In this document: positions 43,031 through 52,505 of the stretch, one piece after another | Layout: every line of letters begins with the position of its first letter | Position numbering within the stretch: position 1 is the first letter of the stretch | Assembly (NCBI GenBank): GCA_038205805.1 | Contig: JBBRBO010000002.1 | Coordinates: 70,150 to 134,149 of the forward strand | Length of the DNA: 64,000 nt | Direction: 5' to 3' | DNA from: JBBSBY01 sp038205805 | GTDB lineage: Bacteria; Desulfobacterota; Desulfomonilia; Desulfomonilales; Desulfomonilaceae | Notes under the pieces: generated by a model | What the model was told of the DNA's origin: nothing | The model's database searches: none | What the model saw: the letters and a program-made list of their open reading frames with translations, nothing else | Program-made: the position numbers and the translations under genes

Positions 43031-43351
43031 GTGGCCCCGCTATGCCGCGTATCAATTTTCAATCAAGAAACAAGAAATGGGAAGAATTTTATTGAACAAA
43101 GACTCTCCCGGAGCCCCTCTATAGCAACTTGTAAAAGTACGCAAACTCCTATCTCTTAAAGAAAAATGGGAGTTTCCGCAGCTGATAAAAACTTCTCAGA
43201 AGTATTTTGGACAATGTACTTTACAAAAAACGGCCTTCACTAATCCTTCTTTTTTCGAGTGCAAATAGGTAAGATACGCTGTTGCAACCGGCAAGCGCCA
43301 GCTGATAGTTTCACATTTCGCATTATGAGAGAACCGCCTGTTGGCGCTGGT
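43031..43351 (+). other. Gap between mltG end and the M48 protease start
   Basis: Contains AAACTCC/GGGAGTTT inverted repeat (about 43145-43178). It should hold the promoter of the protease gene on the minus strand; no clear match was found. Confidence 0.3.
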
Positions 43352-44413
43352 TTACTGCACTTCAGCCTTCTGCCCGCGCTGGTAGAGGTTTACCCATTTG
43401 TTGTGCTCTTTCAGGGAGTTAGAAAATTGATGACTGCCGTCATTCTTGGCCACGAAGTATACATAATCTACATCAGCGGGTTTCACTGCGGCTATTAGTG
43501 ACTCCTTGCCGGGATTGGCGATGGGTCCGGGCGGAAGTCCGAAATTCTGGTATGTGTTGTATGGGTGCTTGCGATTAAGGTCTTCCCGAGTTATTTTAGC
43601 GCCCATGGGCTTGATTCCGTAGATCACCGTTGGATCAGTTTGGAGTTTCATATTCTGTTTGAGACGATTATGAAACACTGCAGACACCAAGGCGTGTTCG
43701 GAACTCCTAGCCTCCTTCTCTATGAGCGAGGCCAATGTAAGCACCTGTGCGGTGGTCCAGCCGTTGGCTTCGGCCTCGGCCTTTACGTACTTGTCATAAA
43801 CATCTTCAAACCGTTGAACCATGCGGCGAATGACATTCTTCGAATGATTCTTTTCCGAGAATCGGAACGAATAGGTATCCGGAAAGAGATAACCCTCTAC
43901 CGAGGAACCGTCGATTCCCAATTCCTTGAGAAAAGTCGGGTCTTGCGCGACCTGAAGAAATTCCTCTTTAGAGACGATTCCGTTTTGCTGAAACACATCA
44001 GCCACTTGAAAGATATTATATCCTTCCGGGACAGTGATCGAAAGCATGTACGTCTTTCCCGATATAAGCTGATCCAAAACTTCGCCGGCGTCGGCGCCTG
44101 CTTTCAGAGCATAATCCCCTGCCTTGATTTTGCGCTGCTCACCGCGTATGAACGCCACAATCTTGAAAACCAGCTTGCTGGAAATAACGCCCTTGTCTTC
44201 GAGTATTGCGCCGATCTGCGACAAGGAAGCGCCTTTGGGGATACTGACTATGATTTCCTGACCGGGAGTGACCGTCTCCGATGGACCTGTGGCCACCAGC
44301 TCCTTCAGCATTGACGGTGCCCGTTTGTAGGTCCAGTAACCGCCGGCAGCTAGGGAGATCAGCAGTATTAGTGTGATGATTCCTTTGAGGGCGCCGAAGA
44401 ACGAAAGTTTCAT
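43352..44413 (-). CDS. mltG: Endolytic peptidoglycan transglycosylase MltG (YceG)
   Basis: Inner-membrane lytic transglycosylase that cleaves nascent glycan strands. The 353-residue protein has one N-terminal helix (IITLILLISLAAGGYW), a LysM-like domain (VSIPKGASLSQIGAILEDKGV) and the catalytic region with LASLIEKEARSSEHALVSAVFHNRL (catalytic Glu in IEKEA), LQTDPTVIYG, YNTYQNFGLPPGPIANPG and VDYVYFVAKNDGSHQFS. Its ATG overlaps the ruvX stop by 4 nt. Confidence 0.94.
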   Translation of the reverse strand: MKLSFFGALKGIITLILLISLAAGGYWTYKRAPSMLKELVATGPSETVTPGQEIIVSIPKGASLSQIGAILEDKGVISSKLVFKIVAFIRGEQRKIKAGDYALKAGADAGEVLDQLISGKTYMLSITVPEGYNIFQVADVFQQNGIVSKEEFLQVAQDPTFLKELGIDGSSVEGYLFPDTYSFRFSEKNHSKNVIRRMVQRFEDVYDKYVKAEAEANGWTTAQVLTLASLIEKEARSSEHALVSAVFHNRLKQNMKLQTDPTVIYGIKPMGAKITREDLNRKHPYNTYQNFGLPPGPIANPGKESLIAAVKPADVDYVYFVAKNDGSHQFSNSLKEHNKWVNLYQRGQKAEVQ

Positions 44414-44841
44414 GTATCCGAGGTCCTCTGAAAGTGTTTTGAATCCAAATAACCCTGAAGAATAATCACGGCCGCCAGCTTATCTATTACCTTGCGTCGT
44501 TTCGCGCGGCTCATATCAGCCTCGAGTAGGATCCTTTCCGCCGCCGCCGTAGAAAGTCGCTCGTCCCATTCTGTTACGGGAATGTTCGTTGCCTGCCGGA
44601 GGAGATCGATAAAGACCCGGACCTTTTGCGCCTGCGGACCATCGGATCCATCCATGTTGAAAGGCATTCCAATAACTATTTCTGAGACATTCTTGACGTA
44701 AATGAGTTCTATGATGGCTTGCACGTCGGCCTTGATGCCCTTGGACTGGATGGTGTCCAGGCCCTGGGCCGTGAACCCTAATTCGTCGCTAACGGCCACG
44801 CCGATACGCTTCTCGCCCATGTCGAGCGCTAACGTACGCAA
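44410..44841 (-). CDS. ruvX: Putative pre-16S rRNA nuclease / Holliday junction resolvase-like RuvX (YqgF)
   Basis: RNase H-fold nuclease implicated in 16S rRNA 5'-end processing. The 143-residue protein begins LALDMGEKRIGVAVSDELG, with the catalytic Asp, and has IVIGMPFNMDGSDG, TEWDERLSTAAAERIL and the C-terminal DKLAAVIILQGYLD with its catalytic Asp. It is the upstream partner of mltG in a coupled pair, an arrangement common in many bacteria. Confidence 0.93.
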   Translation of the reverse strand: MRTLALDMGEKRIGVAVSDELGFTAQGLDTIQSKGIKADVQAIIELIYVKNVSEIVIGMPFNMDGSDGPQAQKVRVFIDLLRQATNIPVTEWDERLSTAAAERILLEADMSRAKRRKVIDKLAAVIILQGYLDSKHFQRTSDT

Positions 44842-44959
44842 GGAAAATACTTTACAAAACGTTTTGCTTTCATCGGAGGGAAGGTAGTCAATTACGCGAC
44901 GCCTGTCAAGATCAGGACGCTCATCTCGTTGCGAATTTTGACATGAAGCGCTATTGGTT

Positions 44960-45562
44960 CTAAGGTGTTTTCTGCGGAAGCTCAGGCGCTAATTTCAGTT
45001 CCTCCGCTACGGCTAGGATATATATTACATCATTTTCGTCGCTGTAAGGAATACATTTCTCAGCCTCAAACGGCAATTCTTGATCGAGAAGATGTTGTGG
45101 CAGACGGAGAATCTTTGCCCCTCTAGACAGTTTAGGCGTCAACTTCGCTGCTGCTTCGCCGGTTATAAGGACAAGATTTTCCCCCACTAGGGTGGCCAGT
45201 CCCAAACTCTCTATGGGCGCGCCGAGACTCCTAAGCCCCTTTTCTAAGTGTGCGGTAAGCTCGCCTAAGTTTGATTTGACGTTTCCGATCTTGCCAATAC
45301 CCTCGAGAGCCTGTCGCCGCTGCACGGTGGTGCCCATCACCAACGCTTCCTCGAAGTGATCCAACGCCTCCATCAGATGCTTTTTTGAGAGCAGGGCATT
45401 TGCCTCAATGAGCATATTCCGCGCCTCACTCTCATCGGCGGCATCCGGGTCATGGACCTTTTCGTACCATTGCAGGGCCGTATCGACGTCACCTTTTTCA
45501 ACCGCTTCTCGACCCTTTGCCATCCAAGAATATTCCACCGATTGTGAGGTTGTGTCAGTCAT
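44960..45562 (-). CDS. TPR-like hypothetical protein
   Basis: The 200-residue protein has no named family that I recognise. The N-terminal half (about 10-85) has TPR-like helix pairs (WMAKGREAVEKGDVDTALQWYEKV, LIEANALLSKKHLMEALDHFEEAL). The rest is mixed alpha/beta (GLATLVGENLVLITGEAAAKL) and ends acidic/Pro-rich. No signal peptide. It lies upstream of ruvX-mltG on the same strand, separated by 118 nt. Confidence 0.65.
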   Translation of the reverse strand: MTDTTSQSVEYSWMAKGREAVEKGDVDTALQWYEKVHDPDAADESEARNMLIEANALLSKKHLMEALDHFEEALVMGTTVQRRQALEGIGKIGNVKSNLGELTAHLEKGLRSLGAPIESLGLATLVGENLVLITGEAAAKLTPKLSRGAKILRLPQHLLDQELPFEAEKCIPYSDENDVIYILAVAEELKLAPELPQKTP

Positions 45563-46068
45563 GTTGTGCTCATCTCGTTTCGACGGTTAATCGTATCAGG
45601 AACTTCGAGTAATATCACAAAAAAGAGTCTCAAGCACCGATAGGTTCAATTTAGTTCCTAAGCCACTGATTAGCATAGAAAGGGCTGCATTTCAACCAGA
45701 TTATTTAGTTAGCGGTATAAATAGCTGAAGCTGCTCATTATCAATCGATTAAAAATGCAGACGGCCGAGTCTCGAATCCAACTACTTTTCGTCCAAGCTT
45801 TCCATAGCTACAATTGATGCTAAGCTGAGACCGCTCTCCTATTGAGGGTGTTACCGGCAATTGGAATATCTTGATATATTTACAAGGTATTTCGTTCCGA
45901 GTATGATAAGGCCTAACTATTCACTCGGAGTCGTAGCTACGTATAAGCCTGTTTATACGCTGGGGTCGACAGAATTTCTAAACTATGGGCCTTTTTATAT
46001 AACACTCAAGTGTTCGGCCCAATATTGAGACTCGGAAGCATGATTGATCAGTCCCCCTTGTGAGAAAA
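45563..46068 (+). other. Gene-free stretch before the two-component operon, with a hairpin
   Basis: AT-rich. A composite inverted repeat GGGCC (45987-45991) ... AACACT-CA-AGTGTT (46001-46014) ... GGCCC (46016-46020) ends 48 nt before the kinase start. It could be a regulator site or leader structure. No clear promoter match. Confidence 0.4.
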
Positions 46069-47859
46069 ATGACCACCCAGTCCTTGCGACGATACTTACC
46101 AGTCCTGTCGATTGTTTTAGTGGCGCTGACGCTTTTAGTCATCGTCATTCTTTTTACCATGAGGAATATCAAGGCTCAGAACGAACGTATGGAGGAGTTC
46201 ACCGCCAGACAGGGGGTAGCGGTGATTCGAACGCTCGAGGCAGGAACCCGCACGGGGTTTATGGAAGGGGACTGGGGTATCGAACACCTCCAGATGCTGA
46301 TCGAGCAAGCGGCGAAAGATCCCGATGTGGAATGGGTGGGGCTCATATCCAGCGACGGCTCGATCATTGCACATAGTGAGCCGGCGAAAATAGGATTGCG
46401 GCTCCTCATGGGCAAGGAAATGAATACCGTGCAGACGGTAATTCGAACGGGTGAACCCTTGTCATTCAAACGAGAGGCCCCCGGAGGCCGTATGATCTTC
46501 GAGATATGGAAGCCGTTTACGCCGTTTCCCGACCAGCTGGCTGAGACCGAGATGATTGCCCGTCACACACGAATCGGCAAGGAACTGCTGGACGTCTTTG
46601 ATCATGAGAAAAAGCAGGTGCTCTTCTTAGGCTTAAAGATGGAGCGCTTCAAAGAGATTCAGCACCAGGACCTGGCATTTGCGGTCTTCATGGGCGCCAT
46701 TCTCTTCGTAATCGGTTCCGCCGGCGTTTATTTCGTATTTGTGGTGCAAAACGCCTATCTCGTGCGCAAGACCCTGGACGAAATGCGTACCTACACGCGT
46801 AACGTCGTCGAAAGCATGGCGAACGGTCTTATTACGGTGGATAGGTCTTTGCGTGTGGCGACTTTCAATTACACGGCCCTGGAAATTTTGCGGAAAACGA
46901 AAGAGGAAGCGGAAGGCAAGCACATCTTGACACTCTTGCCGCTCGACGACGAAATACGGCAGGTTCTTGCTGATCCGGAAATAGTTCTTGAAAAGGAAGT
47001 CAAAATTGCCAACGAAGATAAGCGGAAGAAATTCCTAAATTTGTCGGTTTCCTGCTTGAAGGAGCCGGACTCCTCTATCGCTAGGGGCGCCGTCATTATT
47101 GTCCGTGATATGACCCTTATTCGTGAACTCGAACAAAAGGTGCTTCTGTCGGAAAAATTTGCGGCCCTGGGGCGACTTTCAGCCGGGGTTGCCCATGAAA
47201 TACGTAATCCGCTGAATTCTATTCGCGGTTTCATACAGTACTTCCAACGAAAGCTCCCACTGGAACAGGAGGATTTCCGTTACACCGACATTATGCTCAA
47301 CGAGGTGGATCGCCTGAATCGCGTGATTTCAAAATTGCTGGCCTATTCCAAACCTCGTGAACCCCGGCTCAGCGTACGTTCCATAGATGAGGCGCTGCAA
47401 CATTGTCTACGCGTGGTAGAGCGAGAGGCCGAAGAAGCCGGCGTGACACTTGAATGTAATGCGGTGGATGCGGAATTTCCACTCGTCCTCATGGACACGG
47501 ATCAGATGACCCAAGTGTTTCTCAATGTGTTACTCAACGCCATTGAATCCACTCCACGAGGAGGGAGCGTCACCGTGGGATATGAACTCAGAGCGCCGGG
47601 TACCGTTTCTATTAGCATTCAGGACACCGGGGAAGGAATTGCTCGGGAAAACCTTGATAAACTCTTTGATCCATTCTTTACAACCAAAAAGAAGGGCACC
47701 GGTTTAGGATTAGCTATTGTGAAAAGCATCATCGAAGGCCATGAAGGTGAAATCGAGGTGGATTCCGAACCGGGCAAAGGCGCCAGATTCATCATTACTT
47801 TGCAAGCCTACTCTGCCGCCGGCGAAACACGGGCGGAACAGAAAGTGGCGGGTCTTTAA
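46069..47859 (+). CDS. Membrane sensor histidine kinase (ZraS/HydH-like)
   Basis: The 596-residue protein has a first membrane helix (LPVLSIVLVALTLLVIVILF), an extracytoplasmic sensor region of about 170 residues, a second helix (FAVFMGAILFVIGSAGVYFVFVV), a PAS domain (VESMANGLITVDRSLRVATF), the HisKA site LSAGVAHEIRNPLNSIRGF with the phospho-His, and an ATPase domain (DTGEGIARENLDKLFDPFFT, GTGLGLAIVKS). ATG 46069 is preferred over GTG 46060. The HE-IRNPL-x-SIRGF form is that of ZraS-type kinases that pair with NtrC-family regulators, as here. The signal is unknown. Confidence 0.88.
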   Translation: MTTQSLRRYLPVLSIVLVALTLLVIVILFTMRNIKAQNERMEEFTARQGVAVIRTLEAGTRTGFMEGDWGIEHLQMLIEQAAKDPDVEWVGLISSDGSIIAHSEPAKIGLRLLMGKEMNTVQTVIRTGEPLSFKREAPGGRMIFEIWKPFTPFPDQLAETEMIARHTRIGKELLDVFDHEKKQVLFLGLKMERFKEIQHQDLAFAVFMGAILFVIGSAGVYFVFVVQNAYLVRKTLDEMRTYTRNVVESMANGLITVDRSLRVATFNYTALEILRKTKEEAEGKHILTLLPLDDEIRQVLADPEIVLEKEVKIANEDKRKKFLNLSVSCLKEPDSSIARGAVIIVRDMTLIRELEQKVLLSEKFAALGRLSAGVAHEIRNPLNSIRGFIQYFQRKLPLEQEDFRYTDIMLNEVDRLNRVISKLLAYSKPREPRLSVRSIDEALQHCLRVVEREAEEAGVTLECNAVDAEFPLVLMDTDQMTQVFLNVLLNAIESTPRGGSVTVGYELRAPGTVSISIQDTGEGIARENLDKLFDPFFTTKKKGTGLGLAIVKSIIEGHEGEIEVDSEPGKGARFIITLQAYSAAGETRAEQKVAGL

Positions 47860-47973
47860 TCCAAGTTCAGTCGAACAACTCTCCGGCTTTCTCTTTTCAG
47901 CGTTCGTATCGATTGGCGCCTTGACTGCAGGTGCACGGGGTGTTCGGTTCGGATTGCGTATTCTTAAGGTGAC

Positions 47974-49365
47974 ATGGTTCCAAAAGCAAAAATTCTCATT
48001 GTAGACGACGAGTTGTCCCAGCGCAAAATGCTACTCGCCAATCTTTCCCTGGACGGCTATGAAGTCGCCGAGTCCTTCGACGGAGCCGATGCTATATCTC
48101 GAGTGTCCAGTGAATTTTACGATCTGATACTCATGGACAATCGCATGTCCCAAATGGACGGCATCGAAGCCCTCAAGGAAATAAAGAAGATCTCCCCTGG
48201 TATTCCGGTCATCATTATGACGGCTTATGCCTCGGTGGAAACCGCAGTGGAGGCGCTGCAAGCCGGGGCTCACGACTATCTGATGAAGCCTCTGGACATC
48301 GACGAGCTGAAGATCAAGATACAGCAGTCCTTGGAGTTCTGGCGTCTGAAGGAAGACAATATCCTGCAAAAGCGTAGGATCGAAAATCTTTTTGATACAT
48401 CGAGGATCATCGGTCGGGCAGCGGTAATGAAGGAAATCCTTGAAACAGTAGCCACCGTTGCTCCCACGGAAGCATCCGTGCTGATTTTCGGCGAGTCCGG
48501 CACAGGGAAAGAGCTAATAGCCAACGCCCTGCACCAGGGTTCCGCACGTGCGGACAAGCGCTTCATTAAAGTGAACTGCGCTGCACTTCCGGAAACGCTC
48601 CTGGAAAGCGAACTTTTCGGTCACGAGCGAGGCGCGTTCACCGGCGCAGTCACAAAGCGACCGGGCAGGTTCGCCTTGGCCGATAGCGGAAGCATCTTTC
48701 TCGATGAGATCAGCGAGTTATCCATGGCCACACAAGCCAAACTGCTTCGCGTCCTACAGGAGCGCGAAATAGAGCCGCTTGGTTCCACGAAAACCCTCAA
48801 GGTGGACATCCGCATCATCGCCGCAACGAATCGAATTCTTAAAGATGAAGTGAAAAAGGGAACGTTCAGGGAAGATCTCTTTTACCGTTTGAACGTAGTG
48901 CCGTTGATGCTGCCGCCTCTGCGCGCCAGACCTGAGGATATTCCCCTCCTTATCGAGCATTTTCTAGGGATTTATAACGAGAAGAACGGTAGGAACCTCC
49001 AAGGGTTTCACCCCCGAGCCTTGGACGCGCTCATGCGGCACTCTTGGCCCGGAAATATTCGGGAACTCGAAAACGTGGTCGAGCGTGCGGTGATTCTCAC
49101 GAAAGAAGATTACGTGATGCTTCAGGATTTACCCGAGGCCATTCGGGACTCCGTCGATGATCCAATGCCCGATCCATGCCGTGATGGCATTAGGCCTGGA
49201 ATGTCCATCCGAGAAATGGAACGCGAGCTGATCATTAAGACACTCGAAGATAACGACGGCAATCGCACCAGAAGTGCCCGCGTCTTGGGAATCACCCGCC
49301 GGACTCTTCAAAACAAGCTCAAGGAATATGAACTGGATCAGAACTACTCGGAGGGCGGTGAGTAA
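47974..49365 (+). CDS. Sigma-54-dependent response regulator (NtrC/ZraR family)
   Basis: Partner of the kinase upstream. The 463-residue protein has a receiver domain (ILIVDDELSQ, phospho-Asp55 in LILMDNRM, Lys in YLMKPLD), an AAA+ domain with Walker A GESGTGKE, the sigma-54 contact loop GAFTGA, Walker B SIFLDEISEL and the arginine-finger region, and a Fis-type HTH (NRTRSARVLGITRRTLQNKL). TAAGGTGAC precedes ATG 47974. It should activate sigma-54 promoters; the ABC transporter 400 bp downstream is one candidate target, though no -24/-12 site was found there. Confidence 0.93.
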   Translation: MVPKAKILIVDDELSQRKMLLANLSLDGYEVAESFDGADAISRVSSEFYDLILMDNRMSQMDGIEALKEIKKISPGIPVIIMTAYASVETAVEALQAGAHDYLMKPLDIDELKIKIQQSLEFWRLKEDNILQKRRIENLFDTSRIIGRAAVMKEILETVATVAPTEASVLIFGESGTGKELIANALHQGSARADKRFIKVNCAALPETLLESELFGHERGAFTGAVTKRPGRFALADSGSIFLDEISELSMATQAKLLRVLQEREIEPLGSTKTLKVDIRIIAATNRILKDEVKKGTFREDLFYRLNVVPLMLPPLRARPEDIPLLIEHFLGIYNEKNGRNLQGFHPRALDALMRHSWPGNIRELENVVERAVILTKEDYVMLQDLPEAIRDSVDDPMPDPCRDGIRPGMSIREMERELIIKTLEDNDGNRTRSARVLGITRRTLQNKLKEYELDQNYSEGGE

Positions 49366-49772
49366 GGCGCCTGTATCGCCGGCCATCAGGGATTTCATAC
49401 CAGGTGAGGCTCTTAAGATGCTTCGGGTATGTTAAGCATGATCCTAGCGCCGCACATAAACAGTAGAACAGTAGAACCACGTTTCTCGAGTTTAAATATG
49501 TGTACACTTCGCCGATAACGCCGATTTACCCGACCTGAGACGGCTCTGCTTTCACACTTTCTCATCATATTCCTGTGTCGGCGGTCAATGAGGTGAGATC
49601 AACCGACGAAAGCTGCAGCCTGCTCCTGAGAGCCCAACCACTACCGCGGGCGGCGTTTACGGGAGCGCCGACAAATTTTGTTTGCGCCGAGGCGCCGAAA
49701 TGCTATTGTAGAGCCCATCTCGGGCTATCAGAACACGCAGCCCTGACCCATTCATCACAAGTGGCGAACCCC
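49366..49772 (+). other. Gene-free stretch before the ABC transporter
   Basis: Holds short direct repeats (CAGTAGAA twice near 49460-49477) and several small hairpins (for example GAGCCC/GGGCT near 49712-49726). The permease frame stays open back to 49575 but that part has no transporter-like sequence. No sigma-54 or sigma-70 match I would defend. Confidence 0.35.
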
Positions 49773-50537
49773 ATGTGTGTAAGCGCTTACAAACACTATC
49801 TCTATCCCTTACCGGCTTTCATAGCGCTGGGAGGACTATGGGAACTCTTTTCCTTGTATAGTGGGTGGAGCGCCTCAGCTTTTCCTCCCCCGCGACAGGC
49901 CGCGGTGGGGATGTGGGAGCTTATGACAAACGGCATGCTGCTGAAACACTCGGTGGCGAGCCTATTTCGCGTCACTGCGGGCTTTTATCTTGCGGTTATC
50001 CTTGCCGTGCCTCTGGGTATCGCCCTTGGGTGGTGGAAAAAGGGACAGCTCTTCTTTGACGCGCTGATCCAGTTCTTGCGGCCCATTTCTCCGCTTGCGT
50101 GGATACCTTTGGCGGTGTTATGGTTCGGAATCGGCGATAAACCGGCTATTTTTCTCATATTTCTTTCGAGCTTTTTTCCTCTTTTGGTGAGTGCCATTAA
50201 TGCGGTGAACCATATCAACTCACTGTATTTCCAGGTTGCGGCCAACTTTAATTTTTCCAAATACGAAACAGCGACTCTGGTTATCTTCCCTGCCATACTC
50301 CCGGCGCTCTTACCGGCCCTGCGTATTAGTTTAGGGATAGCGTGGCTGGTGGTGGTCGCCGCAGAAATGATAGCCGTGAAGTCGGGGCTGGGATATTTGA
50401 TCCTGGATTCGAGAAACGCCTTGCGAATGGATTTCGTGGTAGACGCCATGATTGCAATTGGTGTGATCGGTATCCTTCTGGACAGAATTATCATTCAGTT
50501 AAATAAAATTCAGTCGATATCATGGGGTTCCGTATAG
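49773..50537 (+). CDS. ABC transporter permease, NitT/TauT (SsuC/TauC) type
   Basis: The 254-residue protein has about six membrane helices and the binding-protein-dependent transport motif in HINSLYFQVAANFNFSKYET with following PAILPALLPALRISLGIAW. PISPLAWIPLAVLWFGIGDKP is the SsuC/TauC family signature. ATG 49773 is chosen as the first Met before the first helix; the ribosome site is weak. The ATPase gene begins immediately after its stop. Substrate may be a sulfonate, nitrate/bicarbonate, pyrimidine precursor or similar small anion. Confidence 0.85.
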   Translation: MCVSAYKHYLYPLPAFIALGGLWELFSLYSGWSASAFPPPRQAAVGMWELMTNGMLLKHSVASLFRVTAGFYLAVILAVPLGIALGWWKKGQLFFDALIQFLRPISPLAWIPLAVLWFGIGDKPAIFLIFLSSFFPLLVSAINAVNHINSLYFQVAANFNFSKYETATLVIFPAILPALLPALRISLGIAWLVVVAAEMIAVKSGLGYLILDSRNALRMDFVVDAMIAIGVIGILLDRIIIQLNKIQSISWGSV

Positions 50538-51338
50538 ATGGGAGGTATTGTGATTGAGAATCTCACCAAGAGCTATATCGAACGTCGCGCCTTTCGGCGA
50601 AATATGGGAAATGATCCGGCTCCTCATAAGGGTGACGAATATCTCGTGCTGGACTCCGTAAGTATGGACTTTGCAAACGGTGAATTGGTCTGCATTGTCG
50701 GGCCTTCCGGATGCGGTAAGACGACACTGGTCCGCATCATAGCGGGTTTTGAAACGCCGTCCTCCGGATCGGTACTGATAGACGGGGATCCCGTCCGTGG
50801 GCCGAGTTCTGATAATATTTTTGTATTTCAGCACAACGGCCTATTTCCCTGGCTCACTGTCTGGGACAATGTTATTCTTGGCTTGCGACATGTGAAGGAC
50901 AAGCAAGCCATGGCCGAAAGAGCCTCGGAATACATTGATATCGTCAATCTCACGGGATTTGAGAACCATTATCCCCATCATTTGTCCGGGGGTATGCAGC
51001 GGCGGGCCGAATTAGCGCGGGCGTTAGTCGTAAATCCTGAAGTGCTGTTTATGGACGAACCCTTTTCCGGGTTGGATTTCCTTACGCGGCTTAAGATGCG
51101 TGAGGAAATCATCAACATGCACGAATTCATCCGAAAGACCATCGTCTTCATCACCCACGACATCGAAGAAGCGTTAGTCATGGCGGATCGTATCGTGGTA
51201 TTCAGTGACCGCCCCGGGACAGTACGAATGAATATACAATTGGAGTTCCCTCACCCCAGGGATTTCCATGTCGATTCCGAGCTGGAGCAACTACGCCGCA
51301 CTGTGTACCAGGAACTCGGAGTGCACTATGCGCTTTAA
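50538..51338 (+). CDS. ABC transporter ATPase, NitT/TauT type
   Basis: The 266-residue protein has Walker A GPSGCGKTT, Q-loop VFQHNGLFPWLTV, signature LSGGMQRRAELARAL, Walker B VLFMDEPFSGLD and the switch His in FITHDIEEAL. It belongs with SsuB/TauB proteins. It directly follows the permease and overlaps the binding-protein gene by 11 nt, so the three genes are one operon. Confidence 0.92.
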   Translation: MGGIVIENLTKSYIERRAFRRNMGNDPAPHKGDEYLVLDSVSMDFANGELVCIVGPSGCGKTTLVRIIAGFETPSSGSVLIDGDPVRGPSSDNIFVFQHNGLFPWLTVWDNVILGLRHVKDKQAMAERASEYIDIVNLTGFENHYPHHLSGGMQRRAELARALVVNPEVLFMDEPFSGLDFLTRLKMREEIINMHEFIRKTIVFITHDIEEALVMADRIVVFSDRPGTVRMNIQLEFPHPRDFHVDSELEQLRRTVYQELGVHYAL

Positions 51339-52377
51339 GTCAGGTGGTTTTCTTCCCGTTTCCACCCCCTTACTCATATCCACCATCGCCGTAGGATGGC
51401 TCCTGGTTATAACTACTCTTCACGTGACGCTCAACCATGAGCGCACATCGCGAATAGTCGTTAAAATGGGATACATGCCCGTAATCAGTAATTTGGCCGC
51501 TCCGTTGCTGGATTACGCCACTAAACATGAGGGCGGTTTACGTTTCGAGGCCCTGAAGTTTTCCTCTTTTTCCGAGATGGCGGAAGCCCTTAGAGGCTCC
51601 AAGATTGAAGCGGCGTTTATCATTGCTCCTCTTGCCGTTGTGCTCCGACGGCAGGGAACGCCGATCAAACTCGTCTACATCGGGAATCGTCATGAAAGCA
51701 CGCTGGTATGTAGAAGTGATCTGAGGGTGCTGTCCTTTGCCGACCTCGCAGGGCGAAAAATCGCCATTCCCATGAGGTATTCAGGGCACAATATCGAGCT
51801 TTCGCGCCTCTCCATCGAGCAATTCGGTCGCTCCGGCGTCCTGGATATTGTTGAGATGAATCCGCCGGACATGCCTGCGGCTTTGGCTGCCGGAGCGCTT
51901 GATGCGTATTTCGTCGGTGAGCCCTTTGCGGCCAAGAGCGTTTTGGCTGGGGACTCCCGAGTGCTTGCTTACGTGGAGCAGTTCCGTCCGCACTTCATTT
52001 GCAATCTGCTCATCGTGCGCGAGGACTACATAGAGCGACATCCGGAACGTGTGAAAGCCCTCGTCCAAGGGGCAGTGCGATCCGGTCTGTGGGCGAAGGA
52101 CCATCTCTCTGAAGCAGCGGAAATAGCGGCTCTGTACTGGAACCAGCCGAAGGACCTGATACTTTATGCGATGAACACCCCGCCGAGCCGAATCGTATTC
52201 GATGAATACACTCCGCTAGCCTCTGAAATGCAGCGTCTCGCCGACGACATGGTGCAATACGGACTGCTCAAGAACGCCGACATAAGAGGACTTATTGATG
52301 ACACATGGGCCAGGACCGCAAACACCCAAGGGATAAGCGATTTCACGGACGTTTTGCGACCACCGGAGAGACGGTAA
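51328..52377 (+). CDS. ABC transporter substrate-binding protein (SsuA/NMT1-like), membrane-anchored
   Basis: The 349-residue protein begins inside the ATPase 3' end. A hydrophobic segment (STPLLISTIAVGWLLVITTL, about 11-30) lacks a lipobox or a clear cleavage site, so it may remain anchored. The mature part is NMT1/SsuA-like: KMGYMPVISNLAAPLLDYA, KIEAAFIIAPLAVVLRRQG, LAGRKIAIPMRYSGHN, AYFVGEPFAAKS. The gene order permease-ATPase-binding protein is reversed relative to the usual binding-protein-first order. Ligand unknown. Confidence 0.82.
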   Translation: MRFKSGGFLPVSTPLLISTIAVGWLLVITTLHVTLNHERTSRIVVKMGYMPVISNLAAPLLDYATKHEGGLRFEALKFSSFSEMAEALRGSKIEAAFIIAPLAVVLRRQGTPIKLVYIGNRHESTLVCRSDLRVLSFADLAGRKIAIPMRYSGHNIELSRLSIEQFGRSGVLDIVEMNPPDMPAALAAGALDAYFVGEPFAAKSVLAGDSRVLAYVEQFRPHFICNLLIVREDYIERHPERVKALVQGAVRSGLWAKDHLSEAAEIAALYWNQPKDLILYAMNTPPSRIVFDEYTPLASEMQRLADDMVQYGLLKNADIRGLIDDTWARTANTQGISDFTDVLRPPERR

Positions 52378-52505
52378 TGATTAGTGGCGCCGTCCGTCGG
52401 GAAGATATGGCAAAAATGTCGCATCAAGCTGCATATTGCGTTTTGAGCGATCGTGAAGTGAAACAGAGGCCGGCCGGTAAAGAACGCAATGGCGTTTCGA
52501 AATAA
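52377..52505 (+). CDS. Possible small coupled ORF (42 residues)
   Basis: ATG shares one base with the substrate-binding protein stop (TAATG), the arrangement of coupled genes. The 42-residue product is basic and hydrophilic with no recognised motif. It may be real or chance. Confidence 0.3.
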   Translation: MISGAVRREDMAKMSHQAAYCVLSDREVKQRPAGKERNGVSK

